From positions 1 to 5,847 of the forward strand of contig SKGY01000042.1 in assembly GCA_007117235.1 (NCBI GenBank): DNA of 5,847 bases. The letters are read 5' to 3'. Both the position numbers and the translations under genes were made by a program. The number at the start of each line of letters is the position of its first letter. Positions within the stretch are counted from its first letter, which is position 1. The notes under the pieces were generated by a model that saw only the letters and a list, made by a program, of their open reading frames with translations, was not told the origin of the DNA and did no database searches. Positions 5,719-5,847 of this stretch are shown here, in pieces. This DNA is from Balneolaceae bacterium. Its GTDB lineage: Bacteria; Bacteroidota; Rhodothermia; Balneolales; Balneolaceae.

Positions 5719-5847
5719 TTAAACTGTCCCTTTGGTTGTTGGAAGAATACCCTTAATTCGTTCATTGCGGCTTATGGCAAAGCGAAGTGCCTTGGCAAAG
5801 CCTTTGAACACCGATTCGATGATGTGGTGTTCATTTTTTCCAACAGC
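5719..5847 (-). CDS. hisB: Imidazoleglycerol-phosphate dehydratase HisB, C-terminal end (5' end outside window)
   Basis: The last 42 codons of hisB are visible. The frame contains GKNEHHIIESVFKGFAKAL, a canonical second metal-binding motif (HHIIE), and ends in LPTTKGTV, close to the usual STKGVL-type tail. It looks like the better preserved of the two hisB ends and is the likely functional gene, though completeness cannot be judged here. Whether it is a plain dehydratase or carries an N-terminal HisN-type phosphatase domain is outside the window. It converges with the DUF418 gene and is separated by it from the rest of the his cluster. Confidence 0.9.
   Translation of the reverse strand, partial: AVGKNEHHIIESVFKGFAKALRFAISRNERIKGILPTTKGTV
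5719..5847. repeat. Direct repeat, copy 2 (hisB 3' end)
   Basis: Gapless partner of 3612-3740, offset by 2107 bp, about 80% identical. The true right boundary lies beyond the window. Confidence 0.9.

Overview
The window is ordinary bacterial chromosome of moderate-to-low GC. Clear Shine-Dalgarno sequences are missing in front of nearly every gene. That, the hisB-hisH-hisA-hisF-hisE gene order and the style of the proteins (AbgT transporter, DUF418 membrane protein) point to the Bacteroidota/Balneolota/Rhodothermota group. This placement is an inference from style, not a measured assignment.

Layout from left to right. The C-terminal half of an AbgT-family transporter enters from the left edge on the + strand and ends at 818. 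A convergent spacer with an imperfect inverted repeat (about 820-933) separates it from a histidine biosynthesis cluster on the - strand, read right to left: hisB fragment (3612-3950), hisH (2895-3506), hisA (2088-2804), hisF (1245-2009) and a stand-alone hisE (935-1231). HisH and HisF form imidazole-glycerol-phosphate synthase, HisA supplies its substrate PRFAR, HisE acts near the start of the pathway, and HisB dehydrates the product of HisHF. No hisI is visible here.

The unusual part is the right third. The hisB gene next to hisH is only a C-terminal piece: it keeps the second HHxxE metal-binding motif but lacks the first half of the enzyme. A second hisB 3' end, with a canonical C-terminus, lies at 5719-5847 in the same orientation and runs off the right edge. 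The two 129-bp overlapping ends are about 80% identical by hand count. A related intergenic repeat sits just downstream of each hisB stop. Between the two copies are a 430-bp gene-free stretch, holding a GC-rich patch of unknown nature, and a full-length DUF418/YeiB-like membrane protein gene on the opposite strand (4381-5646). The simplest reading is that a segment carrying the DUF418 gene was inserted into, or duplicated within, the his operon, leaving a truncated hisB copy and separating the presumed functional hisB from hisHAFE.

I found no CRISPR array, rRNA, tRNA, recognisable transposase, phage gene or defence system.
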